From Opisthocomus hoazin (taxonomy: Eukaryota; Chordata; Aves; Opisthocomiformes; Opisthocomidae): a stretch of DNA of 64,000 nucleotides. The stretch covers positions 92,667,183 through 92,731,182 of the forward strand of contig NC_134416.1 of NCBI RefSeq assembly GCF_030867145.1. The letters are read 5' to 3'. A model generated the notes under the pieces. That model saw only the letters and a program-made list of their open reading frames with translations. It was not told the origin of the DNA and made no database searches. Shown piece after piece: positions 8,029 to 21,429 of the stretch. Within the stretch, counting starts at the first letter, position 1. The number at the start of each line of letters is the position of its first letter. Made by a program: the position numbers and the translations under genes.

Positions 8029-8443
8029 TGTCCTGGGTTTGGCCAGGACAGGGTTAATTTTCACCAGACTCCAGGAAGGGGCACAGCCGGGGGGTGGGGG
8101 CTGACCCCACCTGGCCAAACAGAGCCCGGTATTCCATACCATGTGACGTCACGCTGGGTTCCGGTGGGGGGGGAGCGGCGCGGCGGGAACGCACTCGCGG
8201 CTTGGGGCGGGCGCAGCGCCGGTCCGGTTTCGGGAGAGCGTCTGTTGTACGGTTCGTGGTTGTGTTTTCTCCTTATTTGTATCGTTGTTGTTCCTGTTTT
8301 CCCTCTGTTTGCTGTTCTGTTAAACTGCCCTTATCCCGACCCACCAGTTTCTGCCTTTTTCTTTCCATTCTCCTCCGCACGCCGGCGGGGGGAGGGGCGG
8401 CCGCGTGGCGCTTTTGTTGCCGGCGGCAGCCGAAACCGAAACA
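8029..8443 (+). repeat. 3' LTR of the ERVL provirus (415 bp)
   Basis: It is identical in my base-by-base reading to the 5' LTR, including the run of eight G in U3, and offset by 6212 bases at both ends. The CRE palindrome is at 8144-8151. Identity of the two LTRs, which are made identical at insertion, is the main evidence that this provirus is young. Confidence 0.95.
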
Positions 8444-8448
8444 GTGGG
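8444..8448. repeat. Target-site duplication, right copy (GTGGG)
   Basis: This perfectly matches the five bases at 1812-1816, on the other side of the provirus. Confidence 0.9.
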
Positions 8449-11400
8449 TTACAGCTCAGATTTCAAAACTCCAACTGCAAAAAGTGTAGGAATCTGATAA
8501 AAACATCACTGCTCTTAACCAATGGGCCTACCATAACTCCTCAGAATGTAATTTATTGACTATTTAAGTAGAAAGAGATTGATCGTGAGAAGCCTCACAA
8601 ATCCTGTCCCACTGTCAATATTCCATAGTGTTTTAACACACTGAAGTTTGTGTTGCCGAAAACACTGGGGTGCTATGATTTACTGGCTAGGATTGATTAT
8701 GTTTGTGGTGGCACAGATGGCTGAAGTTTTGGTAGGGAGAATTTCTCGGACTGATGGAATAAATTCTCAGCTACCACGTCAGGGCATGAGGACCCTTCTA
8801 CCGGGGAGAAGACAGCATGTGCCCCATGCAGCATGCTTATGAGTATGTGTCTGTTGTACTCGGGACCGTACACACAGTTCATCCTCTGCTCTCTAAATGC
8901 TTTCAGACTGCATTCTCCTAAAGAAAGCTTCCACTTGCCGGTTAAAAACAACCAACGTAATCACAGTTCCCACTGAAATGGCAAGCACAATCAGTTAACT
9001 CTTGAAAGGAGGAAGATGGATCCAGCCACTGCTTGACAGGTCTTTCTAAAGATTAAATTCTGACCATTCCAGCATGGAAGCAGTAAGATGAGAGAAAAAA
9101 GCATCTAGACTTGCTTCTGTCAGAGCAGCACAGAGTTCATGGACACATGTACATTCCTGTGCATATAGAAAAAAATGGGAGACAGAGCAAGAGCAGAACC
9201 AAGAGCTATTGCAAATTCCACTTATCATCTGTGCTGAAGTGAGGTCCAGCAGCAGATGGTAGGTGAGTAATATTGGTCATTTCTGAAGCAAAACATGCTC
9301 ACATACTTTTCCCAATCTGCCCTGTCAATTCAGTTTCAGCACGTAAGGAGCTTTGCCAGGTTCAGACAGGGCAGACAGCGGAAAGGTCTTCATTCTACAC
9401 AGAGAACCAATGCCATGATCCCACAAATCAGGACATACACTTCCCCAAACCACTTGGACTTTCGCACGCACTTCCACAGCTTAGATTGCCTGCAGTCCCA
9501 AGATGGCTACTGACAAAGTTGGTGCCTGCACACACTCCTGAGCTTGACTTTGTTGGGTAACAGCTCCATTGTGAAACTGGCTTCCACAAGTAACAGCTGC
9601 GGTGGGATATAATGCCATTTGGGTAACTTGGGCCACGTTTCTGAGATGCCGGCAAGGTTAAGGTTGTTTGACACAAACACTAGGAAATATGAAAGGCTTC
9701 CTGGCCTCTAAATGCATTGCTCTGTAAAATTAGATTGCTTTTGCCTTTGTCCTTATGCTTTCTTTTTTTTTTTAATGAACAGGAGTTTGTAATAATTTGT
9801 ATCATGACATGTATGTTATTAACCTAGACTAGATGCAGATATTTCATTACTTGTTCTTTTGGGTGGTGATTTGGACCAAACTCCAATTCTTCCAGATGGA
9901 ATAGGGACCATACAGAGAAATGTTTTCTTTCCTGTCAAATTCTTATCAGCAGGGTTAAAGAGTTGAGCACGTTTTGCTCAAAAGACGTCATTCATTGACA
10001 GCAGAGAATATGCAGGACTAACAAAGGCAAAATCATCCATCTCTTCTGTGAATTCAGCCTGCTACAGACCTTCACTGCTGTGGGGATATTTTTCTTACAA
10101 ATGTACTACTTTTTACAGCTGGAATAGAGCGTTTCTCCCCACTGCTGGAAATGGAGAAGCTCCTGTTGGCTTGGAGCAGAGACTCTCTTGGAGCAGAACT
10201 TTCCCTGATCATTCACTGTATGTAGAACAGCTTACAAAGCTGAGAGATCTCACAAACAACACCTTCTCGTTACCTCTATTCACGAGACAGGAATTCTCAC
10301 GCAATGACAGTTAAATGAGTGAGAAGTCTCACTGAATCACACTGCAAAATTTTCTCCTTGCTGGAGTGAGATACTGTGCTGTAAAAAGCTGTCTGAAAGT
10401 GAACAAGTCTCAGCTGAAAGAAGTGAGGGCTGACAGGTTTGGTCCTGCACATTACATTCCTTTTTAAACCAGAGATATGCTTTCTGTAAAGATTTTCCAT
10501 GCTCCATTAAAAAAATAATCATTTGTCTTGCATATATGCTGTAGACAGAGACAGCTTAACTGTAATGGTGGATGGGATTTATAAGGAAAGCTACACTTCT
10601 AAAGCAATACAGAAGAAAAAGATGGCTTCATACATTTAGAGAATTACATCTCAGACTGTGGAAGGACAAGAAAATAAATTTCACTAAGCATTAGTAACAA
10701 CACAGAAAGCTACCACCAGAATCTCAAGCATGTACTAGAGACAACATTCTAAGTCACGGGAGTGGCCTGCAGAGCTTCAGGGTTCTCCTGTTCTCCATAA
10801 AGCTTAGGCTATATTTTGAAGAGAATCATTCAAGCCTAATATTTTGCAAATCTACCTCTATATTCCACTTTGTCATCATCCACAACACCTCATGGCTTGC
10901 ACACTGGCGAGGAAGGAATTGCTGAGGAGCAATGGATGCAGTTGCAGAAGTAAGAAACCTAAGTTGCAGTGGAAGATTCTGGTTAGGCTTTTGGGAAAAA
11001 TCATACCACAAGCATCAAATTCTGTATTGCAGAAGCAAGTTTTCTACCACAAGAGTGAAAGCAAATCTTTCAAATTTTATATCTCAAAAATATGAAACAT
11101 TTTGCCTATGTACTGTAGACAAAGCTTTTTTTTATTACTGGGGAAAACAGAAGATAAAGAATTAAAAATAAAAGCTGTAACTAGAACACATACAATTTTC
11201 TTCTTACAAAAACATATGAACAACATACATTGTTGTTCATTGTGGGGAACATACATTATCTTTTACCTCTATTTATTGCTAACTTGAGGCCAAATGCTGA
11301 GAACGTTCACCCACAATGAATCAACTCGTACTCTTTAGGTAACTCCATCATTGACTGAAACAGACTTGCAAGAGGAGTGAAGTACTACACGAGTACTCCT

Positions 11401-12486
11401 TACAGGTGTCAGCACCTGGCCCTGGAAGCCACGTTAATTTTAAATATACAGAACAGTTGCCAGTTTTGATTGTTAAATTGCTGTGACAAACTTTGCCAAC
11501 TGGTCCAAGCGTACGCAAAACAGAACTACAAATGTTTGCATCCAGCACAGAGTCGCTACAGAATAAGCTTTACATGCTTGCGTGTACACACACACACACA
11601 ATTCAACTTTTTGAAGTAGAACCAACTTGAGCAAAAGACAGTCCAGAAGCTTTTACCATTGAGCTGAAACAAAGGCTTGGGTAACACGGTTCTGCTTGGT
11701 GCTCTCTACAACACAATACATCTTAACTGGAAGCATGGCTGTGTGACTCCTTCGGGAGAAAGCATTCAGCTGCTCTCCTGGTAAATGTGGCACTGCTGAG
11801 GGAGATGGCAAGCCAAAGCAAAAGGTGTTCAGCAGAAACCAGCCTTTTGAGAGACTGGGTAGTTAATAGAGAATGTGATCCAGAACACACAAAAAGTGAA
11901 ATCATTTCCTTGTTAAACCATCTCTGGTGTTGGCCCTGCAAATCCTCTCTCCAGCTTCATTTGCTGCTGATGCCCTCCCTGAAATCAATGGCACATACAG
12001 CAAGTCGTAACGATGAGAGATGACACAGTGAAGGGTCCTCTCAGCTCCTCCAGACCCCCATCTCTGTGCCAATAAACACAAGGGTTGCATCTGTTACAGT
12101 ACATCAGAGGACTGCACTTTACTTCCTATGCCTCTTCGCCAACAGAACAGCAGGAAAGGTACCAGAAATTCAAGCAAGAAGACAGATGCTCTTTTCTGCT
12201 TCTGAGGAAGCCCAGGACCACTAGAGAACAAGAACACCCAAGCAGACACAGGGACTTATTCTAGGGACTGGAACCAAATTGTATCTTTCTTTTTAAAAAA
12301 ATATTGTGAGTACCATCAATATTTGTGTTTGGGGAAACAACTCTGGTGGATTTCTTTTCTGACTAATTCCCTAGCAGAAAGTGAGTGCTAGGAATGAAGA
12401 GCTATCACTCGGGAGAGGTTTACTAAACTTACCAGAAACCACTGTCTGCTTCTCTATCTTATTTGTATACGTCCTGGTTTCATGTC
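8449..12486. other. Non-coding stretch right of the provirus
   Basis: AT-rich single-copy-looking DNA with one short CA repeat. No coding region, RNA gene or further retroviral sequence was seen. Confidence 0.6.
11585..11600. repeat. (CA)n simple repeat
   Basis: A short TACACACACACACACA run. Confidence 0.85.
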
Positions 12487-12830
12487 TGAGAGTCACAGGA
12501 TCACAAGATCACAGACTTGTTCAGGCTGGAAGGGACCTCAGGTGTCTCTAACCCAACTTTCTGCCCGAAGCGGAGCCAGCTGCAGGATCAGACCAGGTTG
12601 CTCAAGACTTTAGCCAGGTGGGTCTTGAAAACCTGCAAATATGGAGTCTGCACAGTCTTCCTGGGATTCTGCTCCACAGCTTGGCTGTCTTCACAGGAAA
12701 GCAGTTTCTCCCTGTACACAGTCTGATCCTCTCTTGTTTTAACTTATGTCCATTGTTTTGTCTTCCCACCACACATTACTGTTAAGAGAGTGGTTCCATC
12801 TTCCTGAGTCCTGCAGAGGAAGACCAATAT
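12487..12830 (-). repeat. Degenerate CR1 LINE fragment, minus strand
   Basis: On the plus strand it starts with GATCACAGACTTGTTCAGG, then GCTGGAAGGGACCTCAGG, CAGGTTGCTCAAG and so on through TGGTTCCATCTTCCT. This is the reverse of a CR1 3' UTR and ORF2 end. Many substitutions and small gaps show it is old. Confidence 0.8.
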
Positions 12831-15800
12831 ACCAGCAGGTGTATTTCCAAAACTAGTATGAGGGACCTTTAGCAATCAGATTTAGTGTGAGTATATTATC
12901 AGCTTTATGACAGTAGACTCATTCTTTGAAGGTAGAGTCTTACGTGTAAAATAATATTTCCGTAGCAAAATTGACAAATTCTGGCAGAATATAGGAACAA
13001 AATCATTCAAGAGATTAAACATTTACCAAAAATAGACGAATCCAACTAGAAGTAAGTAAAAATCTAATTCAAAGAACTATTTTCTGTGTAAGCCTTCAGA
13101 GATAAATAACACACAGAAGCTTTCCAAATATCTGGTACTTACATGGCCACCACCACTACTGCACCACCCTCCATCTTCCTCCCCCCCCCCCCCCCCCCCC
13201 CCAGTGGTAGCTCCTTGTTACAGAGTTTTTATAATGCTGCTTTTACGAGGAAGAATACATCAATATTCTCTACAACATCTTTGGAAAACTAGGTAGGAGT
13301 ACAGCAGATGGAAAATCTTCATAGATGTAAAAAAGAAATGTTGTAAAGCAGATGGTGATCAGTTGTTCAAGTCAGCTAAAAGGAGGCATTGGTTTTCTTT
13401 GCATGAAAGATACTAGAAAAAAATTTCAGTTATGATGACAGTGAGTGGTGGACCACATGGGGACTCTGAGAATAGAGTAGGCTCAGTAAAGCCTTCTACC
13501 AACAAGTTAACATCTATTGGAGTTGAAGGATCTACCTTGGGATACTTCTACTTCAAGGCAACACTTACATGAAGTACAATTTCTGTCCATTTTCTAGTTT
13601 CAGGATACCCACCCTGGTCTCACGGATCCAGCTTTTCTTTTTCACCTTGAAGGGTTAACTCTCAGGCTTTTAATAACACATGTGGATCTACAATTCAGGA
13701 GTAATTAAAAAAAATAATCAAAGATAACCGACTCCTGGAGATAAAGAATAGAAAAATCTTGGGGGTGGTGCAAGGACAAAAAGGAGAGGAAATGAGTAAG
13801 AAAGAACTGAAGAACAACAGAGAGATAAATGCCAAGAAAGGGGTAAGGTCATTGTTAGATTTGCTGACAGAAGTGGTAGACAGTATCATGGAGTGTTGTA
13901 AATGCTTCCCAAGCCATAAGACTTGATTCCTCCTGCCAGCAGACTCACAACTTCACAGAAGAGCCGTGGATGGGACTGAACCCAAGAGGAAGAGTAACAG
14001 CCTTGGGCTGAGAAATGCTTTTATTAGAAAAGACTTTGCACGTGTAGGTGATAACTGTCTTTCACCCACATTACAGATGAGGTAACTGAGAAACAGAACT
14101 CTAGGCTCTAGGGTGTCAGGATCAGCTCCTACCCACTTTGAAGCCCAGTAGAAAAATTTTTCTTTCTTAACTATGAAGTTGTACATTAGCTCTTATCCAG
14201 AAGGCCACATGAAAGAGGATCCTGGTTCTGGCACAGCTCTTGCTCCACAGAACCTGATTCTTGAGCTCCAGTGTCAGGATGCTTTCAGGTTGGCAGGACA
14301 GAATCTGATTTGCAAATTAGAACAGAATCTGTAAAGTAACTGTATCTGCTACAGACCTATGTTTATACATCTGTACTTGCATTACACAGGAGGAAAGGTT
14401 AGCAGTTAGATTGCCTGGCTACCACAGAACTGCAAGGAGAACAGCCGAATAGTCATTTGAAGAGCTGCAATAGACTTAAGACTCTTGAGTGATTGAATGA
14501 AGAATGAAAATAAATATATTCATCATGAAACAAGACAATTTGAATCCAGAGCACTTTTTCAACCATCTACAGAATATTTAATTGGTATTAAATTGAAGCT
14601 TGTGTAATGTAAGCAGAACCCTTCAATTTTACCATGGCAGTCTAACCACAGATAAAAGGAAAAACACAAGTGTCCTTAAAAAGTTGAAGCTTGTGGGTTT
14701 GGATTAAGAAAGTGACATGCCTTTTTTTTTTGAGATCAAAAGTTCAGTCTGGTTTCTTTTGCAGATTCCCCATAGCTCTGCCCTGCCAGGCTTTGACTGA
14801 AAGGGACAGCAGAAGTATCAAAATATCTCATATATTCCCATTCTTGCAATATTTCTGGCTCAGCCAAACCCAGGATACTTCTGCTTCCCTGGACCACTGG
14901 CTGACTAAAGTCCGTTCTTCCAGGACGGTTATGTAAGAGGTGTGACTGTCAGACCCAGCCAAGCAGGGCTGACTTCCTCTGCTGATCCTGCTTCCCAGGG
15001 ATGGCTGTCATTTCCCCAGGGACACGCATGCTCAGAGTAGGGCAGTGCTTCACTGACCGCCCTGAACCATACACAAGGCGGCTGTTTTATTGCAGCACTG
15101 CGCAAAGAGCCACCTCCCACTTCTTTTTGTGCAGCCATGTGTTATACATCCCCTAATGTGGGGAAAAGCTGCAGATACGCATCAAAGCTACTAATAGAAT
15201 CATGGAATCAACAAGGCTTAATAGGCTAACTACTTCAAATGTGATTAAACTTACAAGAAACCAATCCTTCTCCTTAACCAGGCCTGGCAGTTCCAGGTTA
15301 AAAACTGATTTTGTGAGGTTAGATGCTCTTCTTCCACATTAGTTTAGTTTCTGTATTTTTCCCCGTTCCCACAAGCTGCAGTCTGCACATTTCCCAACAG
15401 AAACCTGCCAAGCCTTCAAACAGACAAGCTGGCAACTTTCGGGACTGAGCAGCAGTTTTAAGCAGAAGAGAGGGAGCCGGCCAACTACTCTGCTCACTTC
15501 CCCCTCCCAGCAAGTCTCTGCCATAGTTTTGTAGGTCCTCTTATTTTTATTCGCCTTCTATAACCAGTAATTTATCAAGTTTACCTCTCCCTATCACTTG
15601 CAGGCCTGTGTATAGTATTGATTTAAAACAGCAAAGACACTAAACTTTGAGTGTTTCCTTGCTGATACTGCAAGCAATTTCAACTTTCTTTGTGTTCATC
15701 TTTGAAGGTATTCCACATATTAAAAATATGTAACAAGATTGTTTTTTCATGCTAATTAAGAGTTATTGTGACAGATGGTGACCTAAATGTAAGAAAAATT

Positions 15801-16140
15801 GGCAAATTGGCTACAGTAGCAATAGATCAGGTGTATATTCATATTTTTTCATCTCTGTAAAATATGCTATGTTATTGCTATGTATTTGTAATCAGCCAGC
15901 AGTAAGTTCAGGACAGGAGGAGACTTGCAGCTGATGCTACGTGGAATATGATGAGATGAAATTGCTAAAGGAACAAAAAAAGACAATATTTAGGAGATGT
16001 TGCAACACCACCTGGTAAAGGACAGCTTTACTACAAGGGAGAGTTAGTAATCAGAAGCAACCTACACGTAGGTCTATGTAACTGAGAACACCACAGAGAA
16101 GGTGCACAGGGATTGAGCCTGTCCCAGTAGGAGAGCTAGG
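12831..16140. other. Non-coding stretch with C22 run
   Basis: It contains the C22 run and a short CR1-like tail (ATAGAATCATGGAATCAACA at about 15195) that fades at once into unrelated sequence. No gene seen. Confidence 0.55.
13181..13202. repeat. Run of 22 C
   Basis: A homopolymer of 22 C follows a CCACCACCACTACTGCACC-type stretch. On the minus strand it is a G22 run able to form a quadruplex, and it is a likely length polymorphism or assembly error site. Confidence 0.95.
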
Positions 16141-16305
16141 GGACCTCAAATGAAATTAACAGGTGGCAGGTTTAAAACAAACAGAAGGAAGTACCTTTTT
16201 TTAACCCATTACACTATGGAAATTCATTATCACAGGATGCTGCAGGTGCCAAAAGCCTGGGCAGCTCCAAGGAGTGATTAGACAACATCTCATGAGAAAA
16301 GTTAA
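16141..16305 (+). repeat. Ancient CR1-like fragment
   Basis: The run GGCAGGTTTAAAACAAACAG, then AAGGAAGTACC, TATGGAAATTCATTATCACAGGATG and GATTAGACAA matches the conserved ORF2 end of old CR1 lineages shared by birds and turtles. Stops and indels are frequent. Recognised by sequence feel only. Confidence 0.6.
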
Positions 16306-19300
16306 CCGAAGGCTACCAAGCACAAAGGCACGGTCGCTATTGCAGGAACGACCCCGAGGCACAGGCAGCAGGAGACGGGGGAAGCATACCCTGAAAACAT
16401 CGCTATACCCTTACCTGTTCTTCTAACCTTCCTGACATGTCCGTCCTCAGCTACCGCCAGAGACAGGATACGGCTCCACGGGGCCCTTTGGTCTGAGCAA
16501 GAAAGCCACTCTTACATGTCAATATTAACTGGCAGCCAATGTGCCAGATCTGGCCAATAAAGCACTCCCACCTGGCCTGCTCCCTTTTCCCAGAGGAGTC
16601 CAGGGACAGCTGTTCAAGAAGCAAATGCCACCCAGATGGATCAGCTACACTCACTGCTAACCCAGCACGGAGATGAACGGCGGCTGCTGTGGGTGCAGCC
16701 TCTGCCAGACAGAGCCACAACTTCCCGCACTCCCTCCAAATGGCAGACATCAGGCTGGCAGGCTCCCTTCCAACTTCTGCTCCCCCAGGGAAGCAGGGAG
16801 CATCTCGAGGGGTTTGTTCAAGACAGGGCTGGGATAAGCATTTAAAGTGTGTGCAAAGGGAGAGACACCTTTCGCCAGATGAGTCTGACCTCTTACAGTG
16901 TGAGAGGGTGTGACGTACCCTGCCCCTAGCACAGAGGACAAGTGTGCCTACAGCCTAGGCTTAGCTACTGTGAACACTGGAGCATTTTCAGCCTCCCCTG
17001 TCCACTGAAACATGTCATAAAACCAAAATATAGACCTACAATCTTCTGCTCTCCTAGTATGCATCCTCTGAAGTCAATGGGAACTCTGCTGTTAGCTGTT
17101 GGGATGTAGGATCAGCCAAAAAATGCAAGCCTGGTGGTATGGGTTCTTTCCCCCTGTTATCTACCAGAATTTTTTCTCCTTCTGTTCCAGGGCAGAATTA
17201 CATGGCAGATTTATAACTTGGTGGATTAATCTAAATAAAATTCCAGTTCCTAGAGGTAGCCACTTGATCTCCTTCAACATAGATTATATGATTCTGTGGT
17301 CATTGAATGACACAAGCCAGAAATACCCCATGAAACATAAGGTACATCTGAATACATTTGATTTTGTAAGACAGTGTTAATATGCAAGGAACCTTAGAAG
17401 CGAGAGTTCATCGTCAAGTATTCCAAAGACTGATCAATGTTCATTTATGAATGCATGTATAATGTATATATCTCAGTCATAAGTTGATAGGTTGTGCGCC
17501 TGTGAAGAAATCTGTGAAAACTTTAACAGGAAGCTGTCATCTCATCAGCCTGGGAAAGCTGAGACAGCAGAGAAAGGTACTTGGCTAATGGAGCTCTGGT
17601 TCTATTTTTGCTTTCTACCTAATGATTTTCCTTCTGCCATTTAGTAATTTCAGCTACTTTGCAATCTAAAAATAGCTATAACACAGCAGAATACAACACT
17701 TTGTCTTTCTAGAGATCGTTTGAAAAAACTGGATCAGAACCTTTCCTATAGCGTCACTCTCGTCTTTATTTGTGCAGCAGGGTTAAGCAATTACGAATAA
17801 CTTCAATATGGACAACATACATTTTGGACACATACACACAACTCACATAACATCTTTCCAGGAAACACCACACTGTCTCCTCCAGAAAACCAGAAAAACT
17901 TGACACGCAGAAACCTTTTTCTTGAGCAGAAATACCTTACCTTTCTAAAGCATTAAACACATCAGTTCTTTAAAATACAGCCTGCTGTATAAATCACTGA
18001 GCAATGGAGGGGCTTTTAAAGAACCAGAAATACATCAAGATTTACTGTCATGGATGTATATTCTTTCAAGGCTCCTCCAACCACTTTTTTTTCCTTTCCA
18101 TTTTCCCTTTTTCTTTTCGGTATCTGATGAATAAGGTTCCTGATTCCTGTCCCTGCAGAGGGCAACAAAGAGCTTTGCTGCTGGTCAAGCGATTTGATTT
18201 GCACCCTAATGAAACACTGCAGACAGTTATACCATCCTCTGGCTTCCAGGCGCTTGTGAGGCCCCGACAGCCAGCCCAAAGCTCAGAGCTGACCCATCAC
18301 CTCCCTGAACATGGCGCTGCTGCATAGCTGCCAGTGCCTTTCACCGTCCGGCTGGACGGGTAGCCAGGCTCCGCATCAAAGGCTTGATTGTTCTGACTTA
18401 CTAGCCCATGTGTCTCTCGGGGAAACCTATAAACCCTGTAGGAAAAGGAATGCAGGCAGGAAAGCTAGATCTGTAATCATTCAAAACTCCATATACTGTT
18501 TTGAAGTTTTTTTTACCCCCTCTTCTAATGCAGTTGTAGAAGTACTGGGCTTTCAAAAATCTTGAATCAATAAATCAGTTTTTCTTTGGAAGAGTAGAAA
18601 CATTGACATAGCAAAAGTGCGGGATAACACATAAAAGAAAGTTACACATAGAAACCATTTTCAGGTTCTACACTCTGCGTTTTTGCAGATGTTATTAGAA
18701 AGCCTGAAATATTGAAGTACACGGTAGTTCAAGCTGCATTCTGCAACATACAGAATATTTATTCTTATCCATATCTCTTCTCCCCTATCTATAGGGCTAA
18801 CTACCACTTTGCCTAAATGTCTGTGGGTGTATTTCTGTATGGGCATGTCAGAGCGGGGGAAAGCAGCGCTCACTCTGCCAGAGTGGAAGTTTCCAGCATG
18901 CCATATGCATTACGGCTTGCAGCACAGATCATGCCTGCAGGCTGACAGGTTCCCACCCTGTAGCTCTTCATTATTACAAACCCCTGACAGCACGGCAAAA
19001 CAGTCAGACAGCAGGAGGAGCTGCATGAGTCCACAACTCATCTACATGAATCAGGGTGATCAGTCATCAGGTAAAGGATTATACTGGCAACTCTGAGAGA
19101 CGTTGAGGAAAACACAGCAGAGCCTTAAATAGCAGCTGAAGAAAAACCTCATAGCGTTTTCTCTTGTGTGAGCTGTGCTCCTTGGCTACATTCAGCTGGA
19201 TACGGTTATGACCCCACGCATAGATGCCTACCAGTATGCATTCCTACACTGCCCAAACACCAACCCGTCCTACCAAATCACTAGAGGTTTGGTGGGGTTT

Positions 19301-20810
19301 TGTTTGGGTTTTTTTTCTTTTCAGACTACTGGTAAGACTAGGGAGTTGAACAGCAACACAAGACAGCCCAAGCCAGCCCCACACTGCAGTGGCTTGTTAT
19401 AGCAGGGCGAGCCAAACACCCCTTGCTTAAACAGTCCCATCGCATCTGCTGCACAGCCTTGCTCAGCTCTTGTAGTTGAGATGGTCTAAGGATAAGTGCA
19501 GGAAAGTAGGTGGAAAGGAGCAAATACCTATCAACAGAACAATTGACAGAACTGGGTGGGGAAATCCAGGAAGGCCTTTGGCCACACCAGTCTTTTTCCA
19601 GGTCTGAAGCAGCCTGGGAGAGCTCGTCCCATGTTCACTCAGGAAGCCAGGGTTTGCACATTGCGGGTACAACCACTCCCTCAGGTGACTCAGACCTTCA
19701 CACGCCGCACAACCTACACATTTACAAGTTCGGGACCTAAAACAAATTTAGAAACTTCAGGGCCTGGGAAAAAAAATCCTGGAAACATATACAGAAAAAG
19801 TTAGTGTTGGAAGATTTTTTCCTTGGGTCTAGTAGGGAAAAGCAGGGGGGAGGAGGCTTTCAAGTAAAGTACTCTGTCTCAGAATGAACAGTGAAAGAAA
19901 GTTAAAAGTAATGTTTATAATGATACTGGAATTTTTTCCCTAAATGGATTTTTTCTGAACATCTCCTTCCATCCTGTTCCCCTCCATACTTGCCAAGGAA
20001 AATATTTGCTTTCCAAACTTGCAATATTTCCAGAATTTTTACATCTGTAGCAAGGTTAGGGCTGGGGATAGGACTGGGACAAAGTTCTGGGCCAGTAAGG
20101 TAGGATCAAATAAAGCGGGCATATTGTAAAATAAGGTTCATAGACCACAAACTGGAGGCTAGGTTTCTGGCTGGTACAGACAGAGGACCCTGACCAGGTT
20201 TGAGGAACAGTGTTTATTCTTGGACACGCACCATGAGGCTGACAGCCTTTGCAAATGTGGATGACCTGAGTTGGTTTAACCCTGAAACTCACAAGCATCT
20301 GTTGGTAATACCAGGTCAGGTCTAACGGTTCCTACCATTCAGAGCAAAGGGGTAAAGTAAGCTATAGTTTTAAAATTAAGCCAGAGTGTGTTAAAAGCTT
20401 ACTGGACCAAGCCAAGAACCAGCAGAGGCAGTGCCTAGACTTGGGCAGAGAGCAGTCCTGTCTGGGCAAAGGATGCATACGTTCATCTTTGTTTCTGGAA
20501 ATGAGTTTTCCTGTCTGTATTACAGAGCTACAACTCCATTCTTTGGGTTTCTCTTTGAAAGCCGCATACACCTGCATTCTTATTTTGTATAAAAGACAAC
20601 ACCGCTCTTGCTTTCTATCTTCAAGACTCAATTTTTACTTCCTATCATCAGGCTGTGTCAACAGGTAACAAATACACACAGGAACACTGGTGTGTTGGGA
20701 AGTAGCATCTTCAGCATTTGGTACAGCTGTTCTTATTCAAAAGTAAAGTACCTGTATACCTTTATTTCATGTACTAATACTTTCTAAACTGCCAAGTATA
20801 TTCAGCTATC
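16306..20810. other. Non-coding stretch before the solo LTR
   Basis: Mixed composition, moderately GC-rich around 16330-16830. Open frames of up to 107 codons show no domain or splice context that I trust. Confidence 0.55.
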
Positions 20811-21429
20811 AGTCCTGGTTTCAGCTGAGATAGAGTTAAATTTCCTCCCTGTAGCTGCTGTGTTTCAGATCTAGTATGAGAATAATGTTGATAGCGTTGA
20901 TGATTCTAGCTGTTGCTAAGAAATCAAGGACTTTTTCCAGACTCCCACGTTCAGCTAACAAGCAGGTGTGCAGGAGCTGGGAGGGAGCACAGCCAGCCAG
21001 CCCAAGCTGGCCAATGGAAATATTCCATACCATAGACATCATGCTCAGATTATGTATGGGGGTGAGCCGAGGGGCAGGAGCTCCTCTTTTGTGTCAGTCC
21101 TTTTTTCTGGGAGTTCAAACTTTTCCATGAAATTAGCCTTTCTTGAGAGTCCCACAAAATTCACAAAATCTGTGAGTTCCAGGTTCTGCAGTTGCTGCTT
21201 GGGGACTGGCTGTGAATTGGTGACTGGGTGGTGAGAACCTTGTATTATGTGTATTTTGTTTTGCATATTCATTATCAATATTATTGCTAGTACTAGTATT
21301 TTGTCCTATTAAACTGTCTTTATCTCAACCCACATGTTTTACCTTTTGTCCTTTTCCCCTTCCCATCCTGCTGGTGGGGAAGAGGAGGGTCTAGTGCTTA
21401 GATGCCAGTTACCAGGTTAAACCATGACA
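20811..21429 (+). repeat. Solo LTR related to the provirus, older
   Basis: About 619 bp beginning AGTCCTGGTTTCAGC (the family start TG is mutated to AG) and ending CCATGACA. It shares with the provirus LTR the opening TCCTGGTTT-like block, the CCATACCAT block before the CRE position, the TTAAACTG...TTATC...ACCCAC block near the polyadenylation signal (ATTAAA at 21308-21313) and a G-rich right end. Flanks CTATC (20806-20810) and CTAGC (21430-21434) look like a 5-bp target duplication with one mismatch. No gag or pol is beside it, so it is the remnant of recombination between two LTRs. CpG sites are mostly lost. Confidence 0.8.

Larger units (their letters stand above)
1817..8443 (+). mobile_element. 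Full-length ERVL-type endogenous retrovirus (LTR-gag-pol-LTR, no env)
   Basis: A complete LTR retrotransposon of about 6.6 kb: 5' LTR, primer binding site, gag, pol, untranslated tail, purine-rich tract and 3' LTR. The flanking 5-bp repeat GTGGG (1812-1816 and 8444-8448) is a perfect target-site duplication, and 5 bp is the size usual for ERVL (class III) elements. The two LTRs are equal in length, offset by exactly 6212 bases at both ends, and identical in my reading. Gag resembles the ERVL/Fv1 capsid type, Pol carries all catalytic motifs, and neither has an internal stop. There is no env. The element is richer in GC and CpG than its AT-rich surroundings. I infer a recent insertion of an intracellular, env-less retrovirus-like element. 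Family placement rests on recognised protein features and not on a database search. Confidence 0.95.

Noticed and set aside
15195..15260. CR1-like opening ATAGAATCATGGAATCAACA
   Set aside because: Similarity stops after about 22 bases, so it is too short to call an element.
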